Below are positions 16,091 through 25,882 of a DNA stretch of 44,467 nt, piece by piece (positions within the stretch are counted from its first letter, which is position 1; the number at the start of each line of letters is the position of its first letter). A model generated the notes under the pieces. That model was not told where the DNA came from. It ran no database searches and saw nothing but the letters and a program-made list of their open reading frames with translations. A program made the position numbers and the translations under genes. Origin of the DNA: an uncultured Alphaproteobacteria bacterium (GTDB taxonomy: Bacteria > Pseudomonadota > Alphaproteobacteria > Rhizobiales > Ancalomicrobiaceae); assembly GCA_937919435.1 (NCBI GenBank), contig CALFRR010000013.1:1-44467 (forward strand). Direction: 5' to 3'.

Positions 16091-17434
16091 TCACTCCGCC
16101 GGAGCGGGGGCGTTCGGATGCGGCCGCGGGTTCTTCGCCATCGGGTTGTTGGGATGCTCGAGCCAGGTCCGCTTGCCGCCGACCTTCAACCCGGTCCTCT
16201 GATCGATCGCCCCTTCCGGCAGCGGATCCATCGAGATGCAGTCGGGCACCGGGCAGATCGAGGCGCAGAGATTGCACCCGACGCATTCCGCCTCGTCGAC
16301 CACGAAGCGCCGCCCGCCGCCCGCCTTCGCCTCGACCCGGATCGACTGGTGCGAGGTGTCCTCGCAGGCGATGTGGCACCGGCCGCACTCGATGCACTTC
16401 GTCTCGTCGATCTTCGCCTTGACGATGTAGTCGAGGTTCAGGTGCTGCCAGTCGGTCATCCGCGGAATCGCCGCGCCGACGATCTGATCAACCGAGGTGT
16501 AGCCCTTGGCGTCCATCCAGTCGGAGAGGCCGGCGATCATGTCCTCGACGATCTTGAAGCCGTAGACCATCGCCGCGGTGCAGACCTGGACCGACGAGGC
16601 GCCGAGGGTCAGATACTCGGCCGCGTCGCGCCAGGTCTCGATGCCGCCGATGCCGGAGATCGGCAGGCCGTGGGTGGCGGGGTTGCGGGCGATCTCGCTC
16701 ACCATGTTGAGGGCGATCGGCTTGACCGCCGGACCGCAGTAGCCGCCGTGGGTGGCGAAGCCGCCGGTGTTGGGGACCGCGGTCAGGGTGTCGAGGTCGA
16801 CGCCGATCACCGAATTGATGGTGTTGATCAGCGACACCGCGTCGGCGCCGCCGCGCTTGGCGGCTTCCGCCGGCTTGCGGATGTCGGAGATGTTGGGGGT
16901 CAGTTTGACGATCACCGGCATGCGGCTGTGCTGTTTGCACCAGCGGGTGACCATCTCGACGTACTCGGGCACCTGCCCGACCGCCGAGCCCATGCCGCGC
17001 TCGGACATGCCGTGCGGACAGCCGAAGTTCAGCTCGACGCCGTCGGCCTCGGTCTCCTCGACCCGCTTCAGGATCGACTTCCACGCCTCCTCCTCGCAGG
17101 GAACCATCAGCGAGACGACCAGGGCGCGATCCCTCCAGGCCCGCTTGACCTCTTTGATCTCCCGGAGGTTCACCTCGAGCGGGCGATCGGTGATCAGCTC
17201 GATGTTGTTCAGGCCGACGATCCGCCGGTCGGGGCCGAGCAGGACGCCGTAGCGGGGGCCGGAGACGTTGACCACCGGCGCACCGTCCTCGCCGAGGGTC
17301 TTCCAGACGACGCCGCCCCAGCCGGCGCGGTAGGCGCGCTCGACGTTGACCTGCTTGTCGGTCGGCGGTGCCGAAGCCAGCCAGAACGGGTTGGGAGACC
17401 TGATGCCGACGAAATCGATCGAGAGATCCGCCAT
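16091..17434 (-). CDS. preA: PreA, NAD-dependent dihydropyrimidine dehydrogenase catalytic subunit
   Basis: 447-aa FMN/FeS subunit that reduces uracil or thymine to the 5,6-dihydro form. The N-terminal part is a dihydroorotate dehydrogenase-like barrel, with SGIGGIETWRDAAEYL marking the FMN phosphate site. The active-site loop reads CPHGMSERGMGSAVGQ. Two 4Fe-4S motifs follow near the C-terminus (CIECGRC and CVGCNLCASICP). In the loop, Val occupies the place of the mammalian general acid Cys (GLACGQ); I recall the same in E. coli PreA. It starts 12 bp after preT, its partner, in the same operon. Confidence 0.95.
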   Translation of the reverse strand: MADLSIDFVGIRSPNPFWLASAPPTDKQVNVERAYRAGWGGVVWKTLGEDGAPVVNVSGPRYGVLLGPDRRIVGLNNIELITDRPLEVNLREIKEVKRAWRDRALVVSLMVPCEEEAWKSILKRVEETEADGVELNFGCPHGMSERGMGSAVGQVPEYVEMVTRWCKQHSRMPVIVKLTPNISDIRKPAEAAKRGGADAVSLINTINSVIGVDLDTLTAVPNTGGFATHGGYCGPAVKPIALNMVSEIARNPATHGLPISGIGGIETWRDAAEYLTLGASSVQVCTAAMVYGFKIVEDMIAGLSDWMDAKGYTSVDQIVGAAIPRMTDWQHLNLDYIVKAKIDETKCIECGRCHIACEDTSHQSIRVEAKAGGGRRFVVDEAECVGCNLCASICPVPDCISMDPLPEGAIDQRTGLKVGGKRTWLEHPNNPMAKNPRPHPNAPAPAE

Positions 17435-17446
17435 GTTCCCCTCCCC

Positions 17447-18781
17447 TCAGACAGAAAGCGCGCGCGCGATCGACCCGGCCGCGGTCTTGCCCGCGGCGAC
17501 GGCGGCGACCGTCAGGTCCTCGCCGACGTTCGTGCAGTCGCCGCCGGCCCAGACCTTCGGCAGCGACGTGCGGCCATCGTCGTCGACCCGGATCCGGCCA
17601 CCCTCGAGCGCGATGCCGGCGTTCGCGAGATCGGCGAGCGCCAGGGTCTGGCCGATCGCCACGAGGACCTGATCGCAGGCGATCTTGACGAAGGCGCCGG
17701 TGCCGCGGAGCCGGCCGTCGACGACCTCGGTGCGCTCGAATTCGACCGCGACGATCCCGCCGGCTTCGGCGACGAGCGAATAGGGCTTCAGGTTGGTGCG
17801 GATCAGCACGCCGTCGAGCCGGGCGATCTCCTTCTCGTGGTCGCTCGCGCCCATCGCGGCGAGGTCGCGGCGATAGGCGATGGTGACCTCCTCGGCGCCG
17901 AGACGCCTGGCCTGGCTCGCCGCGTCGATGGCGGTCATGCCGCCGCCGATCACCACCACCCGGCGTCCCACCGGAACGGTCGAGAGATCGGCCGCCTGGC
18001 GCAAGCCGGCGATCCAGTCGACCGCGTCGGCGACGCCGGCGGCGTTGGTGTCGAGGCCGAGCGTGTTGGTGTCGCCGAGCCCCATGCCGAGGAAGACCGC
18101 GTCGAAATCGCCGGTGAGTGCGGCGAGGTCGATGTCGGCGCCGAGCCGGCGGCCGTATTCGACCTCGATGCCGCCGACGCCGAGCAGCCAGTCGACCTCC
18201 CGTCCGGCGAAACCGTCGGTCTCCTTGTAGGCGGCAAGGCCGTATTCGGAGAGGCCGCCGGGCTTCTCCTTGGCTTCGAAGATCGTCACCGCATGGCCGG
18301 CACGGGCGAGCGCATGGGCGGCGGCGAGGCCGGCCGGACCGGCGCCGACCACCGCGACCCGGCGCCCGGTCGGTGCGGCGCGGGTGAAGATCTGCCGTCC
18401 GGCTTCGACCACCGCTTCGGTGGCGAAACGCTGGAGGCGGCCGATCTCGACCGGACGATGCTCAGAGGCGTTGCGGACGCAGGCTTCCTCGCACAACGTC
18501 TCGGTCGGGCAGACCCGGGCGCAGGTGCCACCGAGGACGTTCGCCTCGAGGATGGTGCGGGCGGCGCCGAGCCGGTTGCCGGTCGAAATCTGGCGGATGA
18601 ACAGCGGCACGTCGATCGAGGTCGGACAGGCCTTCGTGCAGGGGGCATCCCAGCAGAACAGGCAGCGATCGGCGGCGATCTTCGCCTCGAGGCTGCCGAA
18701 GGGCGGCGCGATGTCGGCGAAGTTGGCGTCGAGGACCGCCTCGGGCAGGCGTCCGGCGACGATGTCGGGCGTGGCGGTCAT
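17447..18781 (-). CDS. preT: PreT, NAD(P)H-oxidising subunit of dihydropyrimidine dehydrogenase
   Basis: 444-aa flavoprotein of the glutamate synthase small-subunit family that takes electrons from NAD(P)H to PreA. The N-terminal third has the adrenodoxin-reductase-like FeS cysteines (CLFCWDAPC, CPT, CARVCP, CEEAC). An FAD GxGxxG motif (VGAGPAGLAAA) and a second Rossmann motif (VIGGGMTAID) follow, and the end carries AGGDC. The start at 18781 is set by AGGAGG 8 nt upstream; longer readings lack family sequence. It is divergent from mmsA across a region with a RutR-like site. Confidence 0.93.
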   Translation of the reverse strand: MTATPDIVAGRLPEAVLDANFADIAPPFGSLEAKIAADRCLFCWDAPCTKACPTSIDVPLFIRQISTGNRLGAARTILEANVLGGTCARVCPTETLCEEACVRNASEHRPVEIGRLQRFATEAVVEAGRQIFTRAAPTGRRVAVVGAGPAGLAAAHALARAGHAVTIFEAKEKPGGLSEYGLAAYKETDGFAGREVDWLLGVGGIEVEYGRRLGADIDLAALTGDFDAVFLGMGLGDTNTLGLDTNAAGVADAVDWIAGLRQAADLSTVPVGRRVVVIGGGMTAIDAASQARRLGAEEVTIAYRRDLAAMGASDHEKEIARLDGVLIRTNLKPYSLVAEAGGIVAVEFERTEVVDGRLRGTGAFVKIACDQVLVAIGQTLALADLANAGIALEGGRIRVDDDGRTSLPKVWAGGDCTNVGEDLTVAAVAAGKTAAGSIARALSV

Positions 18782-19186
18782 CGGCTTTCCTCCTCCTGGT
18801 GAAGACCCGATCGTCTCGCGTCCGGCCGATCCGCCCTTCCCTTGGGACCCGTCGCACCGGCCTCTTTTGACCATCCGATCAAAATTTGGAATCATTGTCA
18901 ATCGAAGCCGGGAACAGTTTTTGGGCATGCCTCTTTTTGCGTCGCAACAACTCTTGCGCCGCGCCGAGCGCCCGCGGAGCCGTCGTGCCCCGATCGCCGC
19001 TGTTCAGCCGTTCGGCATTCGGAACGGAGCGAACACGCGAGGGGCATTGTCGGGGCCGGATCGGCACCCTAACGTTCACTATTCCGATCATGCCCGACCA
19101 ATCGGCGGGACGGACGGTCGCGAATGCGGCGACGAATGCGCCGATCCGACCGAACCGCCGAGACCCCACCCGAGGAGACACCCGAG
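18782..19186. other. Divergent promoter region preT / mmsA
   Basis: 405 bp without a supported gene. It contains the RutR-like operator at 18867-18882 and the ribosome binding sites of both flanking genes. AT-richer sequence around 18865-18940 likely holds the promoters; I could not pick reliable -35/-10 pairs. Confidence 0.5.
18867..18882. promoter_or_regulatory. RutR-like operator, copy 1
   Basis: TTGACCATCCGATCAA compared with the RutR consensus TTGACCA-NN-TGGTCAA: 12 of 14 defined positions match. Flanking bases extend symmetry to TTTTGA...TCAAAA. It lies 85 bp upstream of preT. A related copy occurs at 21739-21754. Confidence 0.6.
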
Positions 19187-20683
<1,497 letters not shown>

Positions 20684-20714
20684 CGATCGACACGATCCGA
20701 CGTCCACGACACGA

Positions 20715-20736
20715 ACGGCGGCCCTCGGGCCGCCGT
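20715..20736 (+). terminator. Hairpin terminator after mmsA
   Basis: Perfect 10-bp inverted repeat (ACGGCGGCCC / GGGCCGCCGT with 2 nt between) about 30 bp past the mmsA stop, followed by TCTGCGTCTC. The T-content is low, so termination strength is uncertain. Confidence 0.6.
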
Positions 20737-20896
20737 CTGCGTCTCACCCCGGGACGGACCCCACCAAAACAGAGGCCGCCGACCCGAGGGGCGGCGGCCG
20801 AAGTCACGAGGGAGGAAACGTCCACGGGCGTCTCGGGAGAAACTTCCGTCGGATCACCATCCGAACATAGCGCCGAATCGTCAACACAAAGTTAAT

Positions 20897-21151
20897 TTAG
20901 CGTTTTTCACTGCCATCCACGAAACTATTTTCGCCATATTCCCCTGCGTAATCTTTGCTTTTCACTTCTCTTCGATCTTCGTCATATTCCTTCGATGAAT
21001 ATCGCTGCGTCATATGGACGACGGAAGCCTGCTTCCGAGGAAATACGACTTCGAACGTCGCATCCGTGAATATTGTTTCGTATTTCACATCGAGAACATC
21101 ACGCTCGACCCGCCAGCCGGTGCGGTCGATCGAATGTTTCGCCGTCTTCAC
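20897..21151 (-). CDS. Possible small protein of unknown function (84 aa)
   Basis: Weak candidate. From a GTG at 21151 the reading frame gives an 84-residue, charged, soluble-looking protein rich in Lys, Asp and Glu, with codons ending in A/T far more often than elsewhere in the window. No family is recognised and no clear ribosome binding site is seen. The frame stays open further upstream, but that sequence is Arg/Gly-rich and looks non-coding. It may be a remnant of a transferred gene or chance. Confidence 0.2.
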   Translation of the reverse strand: MKTAKHSIDRTGWRVERDVLDVKYETIFTDATFEVVFPRKQASVVHMTQRYSSKEYDEDRREVKSKDYAGEYGENSFVDGSEKR

Positions 21152-21738
21152 ATCGACGTTCGACGGCGCGGCACCGGGTGAGTCTCGCGGTCTTCGCTCG
21201 TCGGCTCCGACCGGACCGCCTCGGGATCGATCTCCCGTCTTTCGCCGACCGCTCCCGGGCGCTCGAAAGACACCGGCGGCTCCACCTCTCTCCGCGTCAC
21301 GACCGGAAACCGGAACGAGACGAGATCGACGACGTCGGCCGGACGTTCTTCTCGGGACGCCCGACGACCGGCCGCCTCCGCGGCGCACCCGCCACATCGC
21401 CGACGGCGCCGCATCGCGGCGCGCGATCCGCGAGAACCGGGTCGACACGACCCACGGCCGGACCGCCGACCGCCGGAACCGGGAGCCGAGCCGGCCGCCA
21501 CCGCACCCGGACGGTCCCGATCGCATCCATCCGCTCCGGACACCCTCTCCGCTCCCTCCCTTGCGCGGCGAATCCGCACGGACCGTGGCCTCACCACGCG
21601 GGAGAATCGAAGGGCGAAGAGCACAGTTCTTGCGCACGCCCCGTTTCAATCGATATTATTTCCCCTGCGACAACCATCTGCGGAAATCGTGTCCACGATT
21701 TGCACAACAAATCCGCATGATCTCCTCTTGCTCATTTT

Positions 21739-21754
21739 TTGTCCGTTTGATCAA
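21739..21754. promoter_or_regulatory. RutR-like operator, copy 2
   Basis: TTGTCCGTTTGATCAA matches the RutR consensus TTGACCA-NN-TGGTCAA at 11 of 14 defined positions, and aligns with copy 1 at 15 of 20 bases including flanks. It lies about 55 bp before the importer ATPase gene. Confidence 0.5.
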
Positions 21755-21807
21755 ATCGACCTGCGCGACGGGGACGGGGCGCCCGCAGGGAATGGGAGGC
21801 TTTCTCG

Positions 21808-22644
21808 ATGGACGCGAGCCCGGGGCTCGAGCGGCGGACCACGATGCCCACGGCCGGCGGCCCCGGTCGGGTGGTGATCGATGCCCGCGGCCTGTCGCTG
21901 ACCTTCGACGTCGCCGACGGCGTGGTCCATGCGCTCTCCGACGTCGATCTGACGGTGCGCGAAGGCGAATTCGTTTCGTTCATCGGTCCGTCGGGCTGCG
22001 GCAAGACCACCCTGCTGCGGGTGATCGCGGATCTCGAACAGGCGACCGGCGGCTCGATCACCGTCGACGGCGTGGCGCCGGCGGAAGCGCGTATGCAACG
22101 GCTCTACGGCTACGTCTTCCAGGCGCCGGCGCTGCTGCCGTGGCGCAACGTGGTCGACAACGTCACCCTGCCGCTGGAGATCTTCGGGGTCGACAGGGCG
22201 ACACGGGTCGAACGGGCCCGGCACAACCTCGATCTGGTCAATCTCGGCGGCTTCGAGAAGAAGTTCCCGTGGCAGCTCTCCGGCGGCATGCAGCAGCGGG
22301 CCTCGATCGCCCGCGCCCTGTCGTTCGATCCGAAGCTCCTGCTGATGGACGAGCCGTTCGGCGCGCTCGACGAGATCGTCCGCGACAAGCTCAACGAACA
22401 GCTGCTGAAGCTCTGGGCGGAGACGGCGAAGACCGTGGTCTTCGTCACCCATTCGATTCCCGAAGCGGTGTTCCTGTCGACCAAGATCGTGGTGATGAGC
22501 CCGCGCCCGGGCCGGATCATCGACGTCATCGACTGCGACCTGCCGGCCGACCGCGGCCTCGAGATCCGCGAGACGCCGAAGTTCCTGGAGATCGCCCATC
22601 GCGTCCGCGAGGGGCTGCGGGCGGGACATTCCTATGACGATTGA
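21808..22644 (+). CDS. ABC importer ATPase (nitrate/sulfonate/NMT1 type)
   Basis: 278-aa ATP-binding subunit. Walker A is GPSGCGKTT, the signature is LSGGMQQR, Walker B is LLLMDEPFGALD and the switch His is in VTHS. The sequence belongs to the TauB/SsuB/ThiZ-like group. The ATG follows GGGAGG by 8 nt. It overlaps the first permease gene by 11 bp and starts the importer operon just behind a RutR-like site. Inferred substrate: a pyrimidine or its breakdown product. Confidence 0.9.
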   Translation: MDASPGLERRTTMPTAGGPGRVVIDARGLSLTFDVADGVVHALSDVDLTVREGEFVSFIGPSGCGKTTLLRVIADLEQATGGSITVDGVAPAEARMQRLYGYVFQAPALLPWRNVVDNVTLPLEIFGVDRATRVERARHNLDLVNLGGFEKKFPWQLSGGMQQRASIARALSFDPKLLLMDEPFGALDEIVRDKLNEQLLKLWAETAKTVVFVTHSIPEAVFLSTKIVVMSPRPGRIIDVIDCDLPADRGLEIRETPKFLEIAHRVREGLRAGHSYDD

Positions 22645-23541
22645 GGCGGCGCTCCCTCGGCCGAAACGCCCCGGACCGCTCGAGCGCCTCGCCGCCGGTT
22701 CGGTGCTGCCGGTGGTGACGATCGTCGCGGTGATCGTCGTGGTCTGGTACGCGGCGGCGGTGTGGCTGAACGCCGGGCTGGTGCCGGACGGCGACGGCCG
22801 ATCGCTCCCCGATCTCGCCGCGGCCGCCTGGGACCTCGACCGGCCGCTGTTGCCGGCGCCGCATCAGATCCTGATCGAACTGAAGAAGACCGTCCTCGAC
22901 ACCGCGATCACCTCGAAGCGCAGCCTCGTCCAGCACGGCTGGGTGACGCTGTCCTCGACCCTGGTCGGCTTCCTGTTCGGGGCGGTGTTCGGCCTCGCCA
23001 TCGCGGTGGCGATCGTCCACGTGAAGAGCCTGGAGAAGAGCCTGATGTTCTGGATCGTCTCGTCGCAGACGATCCCGATCCTGGCGGTGGCGCCGATCAT
23101 CATCGTGGTGCTCGGCGCGATCGGCATCACCGGACTGGTGCCGAAGGCGATCATCTCGGCCTATCTGTGCTTCTTCCCGGTCACCGCCGGGATGGTCAAG
23201 GGACTGACCTCGCCGGACCGGTTGCACCTCGACCTGATGCGCACCTTCGACGCCTCGCCGAGCCAGACCTTCTGGAAGCTCCGGGTGCCGGCCTCGGTGC
23301 CGTTCCTGTTCACCTCGCTCAAGGTCGCGATCGCCGCGAGCCTGGTCGGCGCGATCGTCGGCGAGCTGCCGACCGGCGCCCAGGCCGGGCTCGGGGCGCG
23401 GCTGCTCGCCGGTTCCTACTACGGCCAGACCGTGCAGATCTGGGCCGCCCTGTTCGCCGCGGCGGCGCTCGCCGCCACCATGGTCGGGGCGATCGGCATG
23501 ATCGAGCGGCTGGTCTCCTCGCTGATGGGGGCCCGCCGATG
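22634..23541 (+). CDS. ABC importer permease 1 (stop ends at 23542)
   Basis: 302-aa inner-membrane permease of the binding-protein-dependent (BPD_transp_1) family, with about six helices after a short cytoplasmic N-terminus. The EAA-like coupling loop lies around DLMRTFDASPSQTFWKLRVPA. Its start lies inside the end of the ATPase gene and its stop codon (23540-23542) overlaps the next ATG, so translation is coupled. Probably pairs with the second permease to form a heterodimeric channel. Confidence 0.88.
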
Positions 23542-24708
23542 AGCGAAGCCACCGCCCCGCGCGACCGTGACGACCCGCCGGTGGTGCCGATGACCACCGC
23601 GACCCTCGCCGCGATCGCGGTCGCCGGACTGATCCTGCTCGGCCTCGTGGCGCCGCTCGGCCCGAGCGTCGGCTGGTCGGCGGCACCGATCCAGGTCGGC
23701 CTGCTGATCCTCGCCTTCGTCGTCCTCGGCCCGCTGCTGCCGCGCCTCGCCGGAGGCGTCGGCGTCGCCGCACACGCGGTCGGGGTCGCGCTCGCCGCCG
23801 CCGCGGTGGTCGCCACCGCCCATGCCGCCGGTATCTCCGGCCGGGTCGGGCTCGGGCTGACCATCGAGATCGTCGCCCTGTGGCTCGGATCCTGGGCGCT
23901 GGTCGAGCGGCTGACCGCCTGGCGGCCGGGCTCGGCCTTGCTCGGACGACTGGCGGACGCGGCGGTGCCGATCGTCTTCGGCGCCTTCCTGTTCGTGCTC
24001 TGGGAGACGATCACGATCGGCTGGGGGGTGCCGTCGGTCCTGCTGCCGGCGCCGAGCGCGATCGCGCTGCGCTTCGTCGGCGCCCTGCCGATCCTCGGCG
24101 CCGACTTCGTCCAGACGGTGGTCCGCGCCGTGATCCCCGGCTGGGCGATCGGTTCGGCCGCCGGCATCCTGGTGGCGATCCTCGCCGACCGGGTGCCGTT
24201 CCTCGGCCGCGGGCTGATCCCGCTCGGCGACTTCGTCTCGGCGCTGCCGATCATCGGCATCGCCCCGATCATGGTGATGTGGTTCGGCTTCGACTGGCCG
24301 TCGAAGGTGGCGGTGGTGGTGGTGATGACCTTCTTTCCGGCGCTGGTGAACACCGTCGCCGGACTCGCCGCCGCCGGCCGGCTGGAACGCGACCTGATGC
24401 GCAGCTGGGGCGCCTCGTGGGGGACGACGCTGTTGCGGCTGCGGCTGCCGGCGGCGATGCCGCACGTCTTCGCGGCGCTGAAGCTCAATTCGACCTTCGC
24501 CCTGATCGGCGCGATCGTCGCCGAGTTCTTCGGCACGCCGATCGTCGGGATGGGCTTCCGGATCTCCACCGAGGTCGGGCGGATGGGCCTCGACATGGTG
24601 TGGGCGGAGATCGTCGTCGCCGCGCTGACCGGCTCCACCCTCTACGCGGTGCTGGCGTTCGTCGAACGCCGGGTCACCTTCTGGCATCCGTCGAACCGGG
24701 GACGGTGA
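23539..24708 (+). CDS. ABC importer permease 2 with extended N-terminus
   Basis: 389-aa permease, longer than its partner because of about 130 extra hydrophobic N-terminal residues (some four predicted helices) before the family core. The core has the coupling loop ERDLMRSWGASWGTTLLRLRLPA. Start overlaps the previous stop (ATGA). The extra membrane segments are unusual for this group and may be an accessory domain. Followed after 34 bp by the binding protein gene. Confidence 0.88.
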   Translation: MSEATAPRDRDDPPVVPMTTATLAAIAVAGLILLGLVAPLGPSVGWSAAPIQVGLLILAFVVLGPLLPRLAGGVGVAAHAVGVALAAAAVVATAHAAGISGRVGLGLTIEIVALWLGSWALVERLTAWRPGSALLGRLADAAVPIVFGAFLFVLWETITIGWGVPSVLLPAPSAIALRFVGALPILGADFVQTVVRAVIPGWAIGSAAGILVAILADRVPFLGRGLIPLGDFVSALPIIGIAPIMVMWFGFDWPSKVAVVVVMTFFPALVNTVAGLAAAGRLERDLMRSWGASWGTTLLRLRLPAAMPHVFAALKLNSTFALIGAIVAEFFGTPIVGMGFRISTEVGRMGLDMVWAEIVVAALTGSTLYAVLAFVERRVTFWHPSNRGR

Positions 24709-24742
24709 CGCCCGGCGCAGGTAATCGAGAGGAGACTGTCGG

Positions 24743-25738
24743 ATGAATCGGACGTTTCTCGCCGTGGCCGCCCTCGCGGCCGGTCTCGGCGCCACCACCG
24801 CCCAAGCGGAAGACAAGCTCACCCTGCAACTGAAGTGGGTGACCCAGGGCCAGTTCGCCGGTTACTACGTCGCCAAGGACAAGGGCTTCTACAAGGAGGC
24901 CGGTCTCGACGTGACGATCAAACCGGGCGGCCCGGACATCGCCCCGCCGCAGATCATCGCCGGCGGCGGTGCCGACGTGATCATCGAATGGATGCCGGCG
25001 GCGCTCGCCGCCCGCGAGAAGGGCGTGCCGCTGGTCAACATCGCCCAGCCGTTCAAGCGCTCGGGCATGATGCTGACCTGCCGCAAGGAGACCGGGATCA
25101 AGTCGCCGGCCGACCTGAAGGGCAAGACGCTGGGCGTCTGGTTCTACGGCAACGAGTATCCGTTCATGGCCTGGATGTCGAAGCTCGGCTACAAGACCGA
25201 CGGGTCCGCCGACGGCGTCAAGGTGGTCAAGCAGGGCTTCAACGTCGATCCGCTGATCCAGAAGCAGGCGGCCTGCATCTCGACGATGACCTACAACGAG
25301 TATTGGCAGGTGATCGACGCCGGCATCAAGGCCGACGACCTCGTCACCTTCAAATACGCCGATCAGGGCGTCGCCACGCTGGAAGACGGCCTCTATGCGC
25401 TGGAGCCGAAGCTCGCCGATCCGAAGTTCGTCGAGAAGCTGGCCAAGTTCGTCAAGGCGTCGATGAAGGGCTGGGACTGGGCTCGGGCCAATCCGGAAGC
25501 CGCCGCCAAGATCGTCCTCGACAACGACGCCACCGGTGCCCAGACCGAGAAGCATCAGATCCGGATGGTCGGCGAGATCAACAAGCTGACCGAAGGCTCG
25601 ACCGGTGCCCTGGTGGCCGCCGACTACGATCTGACGGTGAAGACGCTGCTCACCGCCGGCGGTGAGGCGCCGGTCATCACCAAGGAGCCGAAGGGCGCTT
25701 GGACCCACGCGGTCACCGACGCCGCCGGCCTGAAGTGA
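24743..25738 (+). CDS. Periplasmic substrate-binding protein, NMT1/THI5 family
   Basis: 331-aa solute receptor. Residues 1-22 form a signal peptide with a cleavage site after AQA. The mature start LTLQLKWVTQGQFAGYYVA and the downstream GFYKEAGLDV are typical of NMT1/THI5-like receptors that bind pyrimidine-type ligands (HMP derivatives in ThiY). The Cys-rich motif of Thi5 synthases is not seen, so it is a receptor and not an enzyme. In this operon next to preTA and dihydropyrimidinase it most likely binds uracil, thymine or a dihydropyrimidine; thiamine-precursor uptake is the main alternative. Confidence 0.9.
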   Translation: MNRTFLAVAALAAGLGATTAQAEDKLTLQLKWVTQGQFAGYYVAKDKGFYKEAGLDVTIKPGGPDIAPPQIIAGGGADVIIEWMPAALAAREKGVPLVNIAQPFKRSGMMLTCRKETGIKSPADLKGKTLGVWFYGNEYPFMAWMSKLGYKTDGSADGVKVVKQGFNVDPLIQKQAACISTMTYNEYWQVIDAGIKADDLVTFKYADQGVATLEDGLYALEPKLADPKFVEKLAKFVKASMKGWDWARANPEAAAKIVLDNDATGAQTEKHQIRMVGEINKLTEGSTGALVAADYDLTVKTLLTAGGEAPVITKEPKGAWTHAVTDAAGLK

Positions 25739-25743
25739 GGCCC

Positions 25744-25823
25744 GCGCGGGCGGTGCGTCCGCCCGCGCCGCCGATCGACCGCGCGTCACGCGGTCGGGAA
25801 CCCGGGCGGCGTCCGCGCCGCCC
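25744..25823 (+). repeat. Three consecutive hairpins between receptor gene and dihydropyrimidinase gene
   Basis: GCGCGGGCGG/CCGCCCGCGC (25744-25768, 5-nt loop), GACCGCG/CGCGGTC (25777-25795) and GGGCGGCG/CGCCGCCC (25804-25823, 4-nt loop), all perfect. No T-run follows. They may attenuate read-through or protect the upstream receptor mRNA, giving more receptor than enzyme. Confidence 0.65.
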
Positions 25824-25882
25824 GCCCCTTCCGCCTCGCGCGGGCGATCCCCGATGCAGCAGACTCCGACGGGAGACGAGAG

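Larger units (their letters stand above)
20684..21807. other. Long 1.1-kb gap with AT-richer ends
   Basis: Between mmsA and the importer. It begins with the mmsA terminator (20715-20736). The stretches at about 20880-21110 and 21640-21760 are clearly lower in GC than the rest of the window; the middle is GC-rich with no credible reading frame. A possible small minus-strand gene (20897-21151) and the second RutR-like site (21739-21754) lie inside. Confidence 0.5.
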
